64,000 nt of DNA from contig CM041465.1 in NCBI GenBank assembly GCA_023213395.1, positions 91,271,741 through 91,335,740 on the forward strand, read 5' to 3'. The translations under genes were made by a program, and so were the position numbers. Of the stretch, positions 47,437-59,388 are shown in pieces (position 1 is the first letter of the stretch; each line of letters starts with the position of its first letter). The DNA comes from Cycas panzhihuaensis. Its lineage: Eukaryota; Cycadophyta. The notes beneath the pieces were generated by a model that saw only the letters and a program-made list of their open reading frames with translations, ran no database searches and was not told where the DNA came from.

Positions 47437-49130
47437 ACAAATGGTATTTGTCTTTACAATAGGGATGACTGTTTTTTTTGTAGTCAATCCCTTTTTATTG
47501 CTTAAAGCCTTTTGCTACACATCTAGCCTTATATTGTACATAGATCCATTTGATTTATGTTTGATTCTATAGATCTATTTGTAACTAATTACTTGATTTT
47601 CAATAGGCAATTCAATAAAATCCAATATGTGGTTCTTCTTGACTACTTAGATTTTAGTATTTGTAGTATCATTCTACTTCTTCAATTGTAGAAGGTTTGC
47701 TAACACTTGATACACATGCCATAAGAGGAATATTTACCTATTAAGAAGATTGCATTTTGGATTTTCTATTTTCATTTATCTTAAGGACTAACTTATTAGC
47801 TTCCTCTATAGTTTTCAAGTATAATCGAGGAAGCTTCCTTTTTCAAAGATGAAGGTGAAGGTGTAGAAGGTTTCCCTAGATTAGGCTTTGGCTTAATCTT
47901 TAGTTTAAGATAAGATTTAGATTTTATAAATTAGAAAAATACAAACTTTACTAATTCATCAATGTCAAATAGTTCAAATTTAGGTTGATTAATATCCCTT
48001 GAAGAGCTACATTTAGGTATTTCCTTAATATGCTTGTCAACTTTATTCTAGCCTACATCTATTTTGTCATCCTCATTAAAGATAACATCTCGAGTTATGT
48101 ACATATTCATAGTCGATAACTCACTTAACACTATAAGATTTACTTTATTTAGAGTATCCCACAAGGATGTACTTTATGCTTTTGTCATCTAACTTCTATT
48201 ATTTTTTATTTGGGTTATGCATGTATAGTATGCACCCAAAAACTCTTAAATGACAAGTAATTTATTTCTTATCTAACCAAGCCTTCTTAGGTATTTTGTT
48301 CCTAATAACCCTCATAGTGTTCTTATTTATTAGATATGTATTTATGTTCACATCTTTAGCCAATAAGTAATATGATATATCCTTGCCTTTTATCATAAAT
48401 ATGGATTTTTCAACCAAAGTTTTATTTATTTGCTCAATAACTCTATTTTACTAAGTTATATAGGTGGTAGAAAACTACTTCCTAATTTCATCATATTTAT
48501 AAAACTAATTGAATTTATTCAAATTATATTCTCTACCATTATCACTTTATAAAATCTTGATTTTATATCTACTTTCATTCTATACCATCTCCCTAAATTA
48601 TTTGAAGTAGGTGAAAGCTTATGATTTCTCCTTCAATAAAAAAATCTAGACTTTTTATAAAAGGTTATCAATAAAATTAATTAAGTATGTCACTCTACCA
48701 AGTGAAATGATTGAAATTAGTCTACCAATATCTAAGTGAACCAATCCAAACTTGTATCTAACTCTCCATAATTTATATTTTAGAAAGGGTTCTCTATGTT
48801 ATTTATCAAAGATATAGGGTTTCCATAACCAATGTTTAACATTTATCAAAGGAAGAACACAAACCATTTTAAATTTATACATTAATTAAAGATGAAATGA
48901 TCCATTTATTCATGCCACTATTTTTGTTTTAGAGATATAACAAAGAATTATCTCTATAATTTAGAGTGTCCTTATAATTTGTATAAATTGTTATCTCTAC
49001 TCATTTTAGCTATAACCTTGTTTTGTTTATTCGAAACTGTGCACTACCCTTTAGCAAACATTAAAGTTATATTATGTTATTTAATTTCATATATAGAAAT
49101 AATATTGTAAGTTTCTAAGATATATAAAAC

Positions 49131-51180
49131 TTCTAATGAGAAGGACCATTGGAAGCCAAATATAACATTTGGAGAAAATGCCCATAAGGAGCTATAGTAA
49201 AATTCAGCTTCCAAGAACTTGTTGAAGATTGATAAAGCCCACTAGGGGGGCTATTTGCTATAAACTTTTAATAAAATAATTATTTCAAAGAAGTTGAAAA
49301 TAGATTTAAATTGAACTAATAGAGATATTCCTATAAAACCATAGTGGAAAATTCATCAATTCATGTATAAAACTAGAAATCAAACCCTACTAGTTTGATT
49401 TTTTAAGAAATCTATTAAAATGCCTAGAAAAAGGATGGAGTTCATAGTATTCATTTGCTCCTACATTGAGGAAAATAATTGTTGGAGCTAAATTTGAAGA
49501 AACTTTTTAATTTTTAAAGATTAGAAATTATTTGGGAATATATGGTAGAAAAGTTACAAGATAATTGGATGAACAATTGAACAAAAACTAGAAAATAAAT
49601 AGAAATATGGCTAAGAAAATGTATGAGATATTGTTAAATAGAGAATATTAATTAATGTTAAATAAAATCTTCATAAGAAAGAATTGTAAAATAGCAAGAC
49701 AATGGAGCAAAATCTCCACATAAGTCATTGAAATGATGCCAAGAAAAGCGCAAAATAAAATAATGAGGAAAAGAGATAAGGTTTTAAAGAAAAGTGTACC
49801 TAATAAGAGTATTGAAAAAGTTCAATGAAACTTATTATGGAAGGCATAATCTTTGACAAAGTTTATTGGTAAAGTTTAACATGGCTTGTTGAAGAAATTG
49901 TTAAGATTTTTTAATTTGGGAAGGGGCCCACATAATCCAAACCTCAACATGCATGAATGATAACATCATGATTAGAACAAGCACAATATATACAAATGAT
50001 AGTATCATAGTTGGAATTATGAATGCCTAAATCTCGACATGCTCAAATGTTATTGATATGGTTGGAACCTCAAATGGATAAACTTCAATATTCTTGAATG
50101 TTAACAAACTAGAAATTTTGACAAGGTTTGAAACTTTAAAATTACCCCAAAATTGCCAATGTTAGGCCAAATCTCAACATAAGAGTACATTTTTGATATT
50201 CATAGTTGAAGAAGCATTGACCAATAAACAAAGCAAATATAAATATAATGCTAAATATTGATATGACATATGATGAAGAACTTACAATTTGAAGTCATGG
50301 AAAATTTCTTCATTTACAACATTTGAACCTTGTGAAGATGCTAATAACTCCAAAGATTGATTATTGAAACTAACCCTCAGCGAAGATTTGACTATAGCTA
50401 ACAAGAAATTCAACATAGACTTGAATTCCTTTTGTAATTATTTGACCAAAATCATCCTTGATAAAGTTTAGAGAAACCCTAAAAATACTCTAACATATGT
50501 AACAACCCTCATTGAGTTTTTTTGATGAAGGATCTCTAAACACATAAGAGAATTCACTTATAAATTATATTAACGATGACAGATAGGACTAAAAATTGAT
50601 TCATAACCTGTAAATAATGAAGATGCAATAAGATGAAATTTGAAATAACGGTTGAGTTTGCCCTTTCAAAAATAAAGCTCACTATATTTGATAAATTAAT
50701 CACATCAATGCCCTCTTTTCAAAGATATTAGTCATATAAAGATGTGATATGACCTTTAACTTTTGAGCTAAAAGGGCCAATGCCCTAAATTCAAGTAACT
50801 TAATGAATAAATGATGCCTTTTTCATCATAACTTGACTTCCAAAACTCCATTTTTAATACTGTTCATTAAGCTACAGTCTTGATTGATTGATCTTGATAC
50901 TGAGTTTACTTTAAAGACTTGATTAATTGAATTTTAATATGAAAATTATTATTAGTCCCAAAAATAAGTGGAAAACCAACTATCTTGACATGAACACTAA
51001 TAAATAATCACATTAAAAGATTAACAATAGAAAATAATCTACAAATACTTGGTTCAGTAACTAAGAGATTGTCTAGTGTAAATAATTTTCTATTATGAAA
51101 ATATTAGTTGACAAGCTTCTTGGAGATAAATAATATATAGTAGTACACTAATAAAAACCAACTGTGCTAACTAATATTAA
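49131..51180. other. Unassigned AT-rich region
   Basis: Two kilobases with no protein similarity, tRNA-Met PBS or paired LTR that I could find. TGTAACAACCCTCATTG at 50498-50514 could be an LTR start but has no partner. It lies between the truncated copia-7 (minus) and the copia-4 gag (plus), so it may contain the copia-4 leader. Confidence 0.4.
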
Positions 51181-52480
51181 TGAGAAGAACAAACCTGAAG
51201 GTAGATCGATATTTACTTTGGGATTTATTAAGATTTCTATTAGAAAAATCTTAATAGTAAATGTCATAAATGCTTAAGCACTAAAATAAGCATGGGATAC
51301 AATTATCTCTCTTTATAAGACTAAAGATGATGCATGGATCTTATCCCTAAAAATTATCTCTATAGTTAAAAGTGAGGTAGACTGATGATTGATCACTTAT
51401 AAGAAATCAAGATGATCATGGACTAGTTGAGCACAATGTGGAAGCCACTTGAAGACTTGGAGCTAGTGGCTATAGTGATTTTGTCCCTATAGAATTCATA
51501 TGAAAACTTTATCACCAACCTAAGCTTAAATGGTAAGATAAATTTGGTAACCTTTAATGATCTCGAAGGGTAATTGAATTTTTATGAGTAAAGATTATAA
51601 AGGATATGAGTGCTAAACGTTTAAGAGATATGAATGTGAAGAATAAAGGGAATCATCCATTTGTGCTAAGAAGGAATATGTTATTTGAATAAAATATTCA
51701 ATAGGGGGGGTCTTAAGGGATAAACAAAGACTAAGTGTTAGAATTGTAAGCAGCCTAGACATTTGAAGAAAGATTATAGAAGTTTGAAGAATCAACAACC
51801 ACAACAACAACATTAGATACAACATTATCAATAATATTGATAAGATTAAGGATAACTAGAAAGAAGGTAAGGTGGTCATAAAAGTAACTTTCTCACCATT
51901 CATTCCACTAAGTTGAAGAGAAGAATAAAAGACTCTTTGTTGTAGCATACCTAATTATGATAACATGAGAAATATTTGTATAATGGACTTAGGCACAGCT
52001 AAATATATGACTAGAAAAAAGAAATGGTTTTGTGAATTGATCAATGCAAAAGGATAAACCATCACTATAGGTGATAATATTATGCTAAAATATGAAGGAG
52101 TTAGAAAAGTTTTAATTATCACTAAATAAGAAAAAATAAAAAATATTAAAGACATTCTATTTGTGCCAAGACTCAAGGTGAACCTAATTTTAGTTTAGTA
52201 TATTAAAAAATAGGTAATAAACACTAAATTCCATCATAGAAAGTGTACTATCATCAACAAAGATGGAATTATTATTGTAGAAGGTAAGAAGATTGATGAC
52301 CTAAATATTTTGAAATATAAATATAGAGTTCAAAAGGCCTATACTTCTATAGTTGATAAAAATAATATCTAGGATAATATAATATGACATTTAAATCATT
52401 AAAGTCTTCAATTGATGCATAAACTAATAGTCTCCTCATTAGTATCGAATTCTTCATACCATGAGTAACCAACCATATAG
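51181..52480 (+). pseudogene. Ty1-copia (copia-4) gag and protease fragment
   Basis: Plus strand. The gag is seen from about 51310 (KTKDDAWILSLK) and near 51440-51530 (PLEDLELVAIVILSL, then NSYENFITNL, matching the L.SLP.SYE.FITNL helix). A CCHC knuckle remnant (NCKQPRHLKKDYRSLKN, about 51745-51795) is followed by a Gln-rich stretch. Protease at 51970-52200 reads NICIMDLGTAKYMTRKKKWF where the family has LDSGATxHMT; the catalytic Asp is kept, the Ser is lost. Next is IKDILFVPRLKVNLILV, then WHL and MHKLIVSSLV of the gag-pre-integrase region near 52390-52450. Integrase and RT are missing. A run of G at 51704-51710 lies in gag. Confidence 0.8.
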
Positions 52481-52970
52481 AAGAAAACTTGGTTATCATA
52501 TGAATACTCCTTAATGTTATCTAATTCTATAATGGACTAATCAACCTTTTCTTAGATTCTCAAATTATGGTTTACTAACTCACTCATATCTATCAATCTC
52601 ACTTAGAATACTTGTTTAACTTACTAAACATTGCCACTCTTTTGATGACACAATTTATATATGTGACCATTCAACACATTCCACATAATCAACATGTTGA
52701 AGTTAACTCACATATTTCTTATATACTCAATTACCATTGCTAGTAGCCATGTTGCTTCAAGATAGAGATATCTATTACTTTGAACATGAGTATTAACTAA
52801 CCACTCTCTCAAGACTTGTGCTTGGAGATATTATCCTTTGTAATTGGAATAAACCATAACATTGAGAAATCTATTTATGAAAGAGCCTAAGCTATGGTAG
52901 CATTACATGACCACTCACCACTAGGTGGAAATGATTAAAATAACACTTATGTTAAGGAGACCCAAGGAAA
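52481..52970. other. Unassigned segment between copia-4 and the copia-3 leader fragment
   Basis: About 490 bp without coding similarity or repeat structure that I can see. Confidence 0.4.
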
Positions 52971-54536
52971 TAATGAAAATAAGTATGTATAAAGAGGTGA
53001 TCACAATATTTAGTATTAGATAAAATTAATCATTGACTTATTTCAAATGAATATTGAAGTAAGAAAGTTAGGTTACTATTGAATTTTATAAATAATAAAA
53101 CCATTAACTTTTAAACATAGATTGACACTAATCAACAATTATGAAATTTAATTTAACGTTAAGAAAATTGAATCAAACAAATGAGTAGTTTCATGATTCA
53201 AACCAATAACTGATAAAATAGTAATTTTAATTAAGTATTAATAAACTATGTGAAATATTTAAGAAAGTTGTATGGAAAATGATATAGTTAAGTAATATAT
53301 TTGATAAATGAATTAATGTTTATTAAATTGAATCATTAAAGTTGAGGTACTATAAAGAAAATTTGTAAAAGAAATCATGTACCTTAACTTACCTAGTTAT
53401 GATAGAAGACTTAACTTTGAATAAGATTTGGTAGGTCAAAATTATGTCCTATTAGCTTAAGTGACTAGTCAGAGCATTCATATCTAAATCAACAATATAA
53501 AGGTTCTTCTGGAATTGAATTTGTATTATGTATGGTAAAGTTATAGTAAAAAAACCATAAGTACCCCCTTTTGAAAAAAATAAAAGAAAAAAATAAAAAT
53601 AAATAATTTGAAATAGGGGCTAAGCCCTTTTTAAGTTTGGATTGAGGTCATGTAGGAGGATAACATGACCAAGGGGCTAGCAGGTAGGAGGTTGGCAAAC
53701 CTGGCCCTAAATTTTAATTAAATTAAATTAAACTAAACTTTAAAAAAAATAAAAAAGGGAAAAATAAATGGATCTGAAATAACAATGAGTTAGATTTAAT
53801 TATTTTTGTAATTATAAAAATGTTTTATGAGAATAGATTTTATTTGGCATTTTCCCAATTGCTAAATAGACTTTCCCCAAGAGTTAAGGTTTCGATCATT
53901 TTATAGGAGGTGGAGTGGTCATGGTAGACATCCTTTCATTTGTAGGTGCTTCATCTTTGTGTTTCCCCTTCATTATGATTCCTCTTTAATGATGTTTTCT
54001 ATCCTTGAAATCGTACCCTAAACCTCCAAGCAAGTAATAGATCCATTAGTAGAGCACCTATAAGAGCCCTTTTTATTGGGGTTTTAGGTTCATTTAGTAA
54101 ATCATCAAGTTAGGAAGACTACTCTTCTATGAGAAAACTTTTCAAAGAAGTTCATTGATGTTGCTTATCATTGTGCTTCCTCTCCATACCATCATGGTTA
54201 ATTGCTCGAGTTATATTTCTATTTATTTGTAGGTTGATTAAAAGGATTTATTCTTTGTTGCAAGCTTCATTTCATCCTACATGTCTCATCACGTCCTTTG
54301 TTTATTTGCAGGTTTTATACAACTTTATCTCTTGGTCTTTTCTATGTTGTGTCTTTCAACATCTTTGTCTATTATAAGATGATGGCAATTATGAGGGTTT
54401 TATAGAAAAGGAGATGCAATTCCCTTCTTCGAATAGTTTGGAAAAAAAATTGGGATTATTTTAGTACTTTATGAGGCAACTATATTTGGGTAACTTGAAA
54501 TATCTGTCTATGTAATCAGAGCAAAAATTTGTGGAT
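52971..54536 (-). mobile_element. Detached leader fragment of the copia-3 family
   Basis: Aligns in the same orientation with 32339-33905 of copia-3: AATAATGAAAATAAGTATG at the left, AAGCCCTTTTTAAGTTTGGA in the middle, TATGTAATCAGAGCAAAAAT at the right. Neither LTR nor gag is attached. Its right end joins gypsy copy B directly at about 54536 with no TSD or LTR end, so the junction probably arose by deletion or recombination. Confidence 0.85.
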
Positions 54537-56170
54537 GTATTTAGATCTACATCTACTATTTTTCCAATAAATATAGTATTTCCTTCCTTAAAGTTAGGCA
54601 AGGTAGGACTTATAAAAGATTGAGGATCTTTTAAGGGTTGATATGGGCTAGGCAAAGGTGACTTAGGATGTAGGTACTTATCAAAGCTAAGATTTGGATG
54701 ATTAGGTAGAAGGTTGGGTATAACTTTGGCCAAGTGCTCAAGAATTACTTCACCATTCTTAAAATAATCAAGATGAAGGAGGTCTCTAAGGATAAATCCT
54801 TTAGGTTGAGTAAGAGGATGATGAAGAAAATCTGAAGGAGATGTCTTTAAAAGGAATACATGGTCTTGATCTGGAAGCATATCTATAATTCTAGGAACAT
54901 AGGATGAGGGATTAATTTGATTGGGAAATTCTTAATTTGATGAATTAATTTAATAAAAGTTAGACATATTAGTTGGGTGGGGGGGGGGGGGGGGTTAAGA
55001 GGAGGTACATGAATGAGAGAAGGTAGAGTATCCTCCTAAACATTTGCCTTGGTCGAAAGAGAGGTAGTAGTAATCATGTTGATTTCTATAATTTCTCTCT
55101 TTTATGTTAGACTTAATTTGGGAGGGCTATCTGAAGGGGATATCTCATCTTCTATTGATAAGAGGTCTAAATACCTATGCATAAGAAAATTCTCAGTGTG
55201 CCAATTAAATCAAGTTGTTTGAAGGGGAGACTCATGATAAGATACTTCATTAGATGAGAGGGTGGTAGCCTAAGAGGAATGTACTTATTGAGAAGAATAA
55301 GAAATAGATGTAATAGTGATCAAGGCATCTTCTACATGATGTAGGCAAAGGACACATCTAAAATTTGACTCATAGAAGGATGAGCCAAATGAAGTGGTTT
55401 CTTGTGATAAAATAGAACTATATTGAAGTATACCATCATCATCATTATTTTGTGGTGAAGAAGAGGAGGCTTGATAAATCAAGTCTTGTACTATTTAAGT
55501 AGGATTGATCAAGAATCTTCTAGAGTGAAGGGATAAAGTCTCTTCTATAAAGGTAGGAGTGCATATAAGAAAAGGTTCCAAAGAACTTTAAAATATTTCT
55601 AAGTGTGATTAACTTGATAAAGAACTTTCCCCTAAGGGAATAATGTTAATCATGTTAACACTCTCAACTTCCTACTCAGGCGTTGAAAGAGACTTAGTGG
55701 CAAAATAATATCCAGAAACCCAAAGATTGGTAAAAATACTCGAAAGAGTTAGAGGGCTCTCTTGTTTCCATGATTGTTTTCACAAATGGAATATACTACT
55801 TAACACATCTCTTATTTTATTTAATGACCTTCAACTCCCCTTCATGAATGAATTTAAGATCACCAAAGAGTAATGAATAAATAATGGATATCTAGTTGAT
55901 CCAAGGCCTCACTAGTAGGATATTACAGTCAAAGTCAAGGTTAATGATGGTGAGGTTGACCATAACTATCTTCCCTTCTAAGGTGATGGGAAGAGTGACT
56001 TGCCTTAAGGGTATCTTTTAGTTCTTATCATATCCTTGACAAATCCACTCACAAGGTTCATAAGCAACAATATCTAAATCTTCTATAAGATGAAGGGGGA
56101 TTGTGTTCACTAATGAGCCTTCATTAATAATGACATATTAGATGTTGATTTTATCTTTATGTATATTAAT
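54537..56170 (-). pseudogene. Ty3-gypsy copy B: protease and protease-RT linker
   Basis: Aligns with copy A 15141-16755. The linker is open for 139 codons (54461-54880, running a little beyond the junction) with DFLHHPLTQPKGFILRDLLH and FISPTLPNFKEGN; the longer survival here suggests fewer mutations than in copy A. A G-run expanded at 54974-54994. The protease-like part lies near 55860-56150. RT and integrase are absent because copy B is cut at 54536. The site of copy A's solo LTR is empty here. Confidence 0.8.
54974..54994. repeat. Poly-G tract
   Basis: GGGTGG followed by about 14 guanines; copy A reads TTAGTTAGGGGAAG at this place. Confidence 0.85.
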
Positions 56171-58935
56171 GTAGAATGGAATGGATATCATTAAGGTTCA
56201 TTTTCTTCTCATTAGGTAAAATGGAAGGATAAAAAGAAAGGGTAATACTTATTAGGAAACTAGAAGTAGGAACCCCAAGGCATCAAGTAAGAGTTGATGT
56301 TACTCTAGGAAAGTCCATAATAAATCCATAACTAAAATCTCAATAAGAATAGTCTTCAACTTATCAAATGATTAGAAAGATCCATCTTTCATGTTGGAAG
56401 GGATGGACCTAAAATTAATAGGCCTAGGTGGGACATGGGGGCAAGGATTCAGGCGTTTTAGTTCGAAAATCTTTAAGAGATTTAGATATAATTAGGTTCT
56501 ATATTACGTTGACCATATTAATTATTCTCTTAGTCTCACCACCTTTGGCATGGTTGGTTTTAGTTGTTTGTCTATTTTCCACATCTCTTAGGTGAGGTGG
56601 TACATTTCTTGTTGGGTTTAGAACCTAAGACCTCATTATCACTCATATCATCTTATTTAATCTTTCCTTTATTTTTGTCCTTAGTATTCTTAGGATTGTG
56701 GTCAAGTAAAAGGTCCTTATAGATTAATTTATCTTGATTTATCTTAGAAGTAGGATTATTAGTACTTTGAGATTTATAACCCATGGCCTAAACCACACGA
56801 CACTTATCTCAATTATGAGTATTGGTTTGATGCCAAGAACACCAAGGAGTCCTCTATGGTGGGAGAGTAAAAGGGTCTTACCATTTTTTCCCTTCAACAT
56901 AATGAATGGCTTTAGTTTCTTTCTTCTAATCAAGAAAAATGGGATTTTTAACACATAGATTAGTGTTGATAGTATTCTCAAGGACTCCAATAGAATATGT
57001 ATGTTGATCATATGTATGGTCACCTTGAGTAAGTATGGCCCCTTGAGAGGAGTCCTTTTCCAAAGTAGGCTTGCCAATCTTTTTTATTCCTACTTGAATC
57101 TTGAAAGCTTTGAGTGTTAAATATTTATCAATAGCTTCCCCGTAGATTTGAGGACCTCTAAATAAACATGAGGTCTCAAAGCCTAGTAAAAATATCAAAT
57201 AAGAGGCTTGAATCAAGGTAGGAGTGGCAAGCATGGATTAGGTCTAAGAATTATCTTACAAAGTTATGAGATGAATCATCATTATTTTGTTTGATGGATA
57301 TAAGAGACTTGATACTCATTTTAAATGGCTTAGTAATATCAAAGTAGTTGATAAAAGCATCAACTAGTTATTGGAATACAAAGTTAGAAGCAGGTTGAAG
57401 GCAATAAAACCACTTCAAAGTGTCACCTTGAAGTAATTTTAGAAACAACCTTATCATAACATAATCATATGATAAGAAGTCAATACATGCAAGTTCAAAG
57501 TCTTGCACATGTTTGATAGTATCTTGTGTTGATTCTCTAGAGGATTTTAGTAACTTAGGAATAAAAGGACTTCTTACAAAAATTGAGTTCTCATATAGTC
57601 CATAAATGGCCTCCTCAGCTTCAATCTAAAAATGGGTTGAGAAGGAAACTACTAATAAGCAATGGAAGGGCTATATGAGGGTTACTCATAATGTGGAGGA
57701 TGGAAAGGAGTGAACCATGTAATAGGGCTGAGGTGCATTTCTATCTAGAAAATGGGATACTATTGAGATAAAGAAATATATTATAGAGGAAGAATTATAT
57801 ACTGTAGGTATAATTATTGAGCGTAAACAAGTCTAAGACCATGAAATGATATGGGCCCTCTAGTTGCCTTAGGTATTTGTTATTAAGGGATGCAATGATT
57901 GATAGGAGGAACATGATCATAAGGACCTCTATATGAGCCTCGGGATCTAACATAGGTGTAATATATGGGAAATGGAGGAGTGGATGGTGTGGGTCCTTTA
58001 TAAGACTAATAGGTGGAGGTCTCCTATTATATGCCATATGTTGATGAGGTGAGGGAAAGGATTCCCTTGACTAAGGTGGGAAGCATCATGAGAAGGGATT
58101 GTACTTATGGGTGAAACATACAAGGTGATATTAGGGAACCTAATACATCATATAAGAGATGGACCTCTATTAGGCCTAGTATTGGGGAATTGATATGACA
58201 TAGAAGATTGGTGTACATACCTTAAAGTAAGTTAATAATCTTAGTTAGTTCTCTCAAGTAGGGCATCGAATAAGATAGGAGGCATAGGTGGAACATGGGA
58301 TCCTCCTTGCATGGTGTTAGCTTATCCTTGGCTTGAGAGTGAAGTGACCCAATATCTCCTATTTCATTAGGGGAAATAAGAGGTACCTTTATGGTAAAAG
58401 GATGAGACGAATGGGGTGGGGGAAGAGCATTTCATGGATAGGAATGGTCAAGAAGTGGAGGCTAATATTCCTTAAGGTATGGCTCAATTACTCCTAATGC
58501 TGCTCATGGGGTAGATGAGTAGGTAATGATATGTTGTGAGTATCTTGATAAAAGGTTCCCTAATATCCTAGGATAGGGATACAAGAGTAGATCCTAGTGA
58601 GAAAGGGTTAGAAAAATGGATGTGAAATATGGTCTACATGTACCTCTTCATGAATAAAAGTAAAGGCTACCAATGAAGGATCCCTTAAGTGTGGTTTGGG
58701 GTATTTAGTGCAGTCTTTTACTATAGGGACTTTGTATAAATTAGTAGAGCCTTTAGGAGGATGAACATATATCTCATAATCCTCATAATTAGAATAGCCT
58801 TTATAAGGCACATAGCCTTCTCATGCTTCATAATCTTCATAGTGATCATACTAAGAGTCTTGAGGAGGGAGGACTTATTGCCTCCTTGGTCTCCTTGATT
58901 GAGTAGGATGAGAAAGAATCTCCATCGAAATAGGG
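56171..58935 (-). pseudogene. Ty3-gypsy copy B: gag
   Basis: Aligns with copy A 17374-20165 without the nested LTR. The gag core is at about 57120-57580. The 102-codon open stretch 56926-57234 reads on from the core (FLLGFETSCLFRGPQIYGEA, IDKYLTLKAFKIQVGIKKIG). N-terminal proline/tyrosine-rich part to about 58935, with open stretches 57795-58037 and 58608-58811. The proposed start is ATGGAGATTCTTTCTCATCC near 58922, as in copy A. Stops and frameshifts remain. Function in the parent element: capsid/nucleocapsid. Confidence 0.75.
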
Positions 58936-59308
58936 ACACAAAGTTAGCAATGAAATCTCAATGAAAGGATAAGAACCCTAAATAAGAATGAAGGATTTTA
59001 TCTAATCAAGGATACAAAGAGGTAGGTGCAATACCAACTAAGAAATATTATCTTATGAAGGATCTCAAGAAAATATGAAAGATTTAGGGCTAAAACATGC
59101 AACTAGAATGTTTTGGAAACTCCTGAATATGGTCACCATAAATGATTTTATGTCTTGGAGCCAATCACTTATTAGATATATATGAAATGAAACTAAGTTG
59201 ATATGTCTCAAGGGTTGACCTTGTAACCAACCTCTTTGAAGAGGTCTCTTTACATATGTGCTAGATGAAAAATATAAAAATTAAACTAACTTGCAAATTA
59301 AAATGTTG

Positions 59309-59388
<80 letters not shown>

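Larger units (their letters stand above)
44207..49130 (-). pseudogene. copia-7 pol polyprotein, decayed and interrupted
   Basis: Minus strand, upstream to downstream. The protease/gag-pre-integrase region covers about 48850-49130 (YILETYNIISIYEIK; WHE.MDHF). Integrase covers 48100-48750 (DNGGEY-like stretch followed by FN.FCKYDGI). The RT N-terminal part is at 47442-47700 (YKARCVAKGFKQ) and, after the nested element, RT continues at 44640-45453 with NMNSTFLNRELTKEVYIVQP and HLKKALYNLK. RNase H lies at 44210-44640, ending LVDIFTKSLT. The 5' part with gag is missing; the reading stops near 49130. Stops are numerous. Confidence 0.8.
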
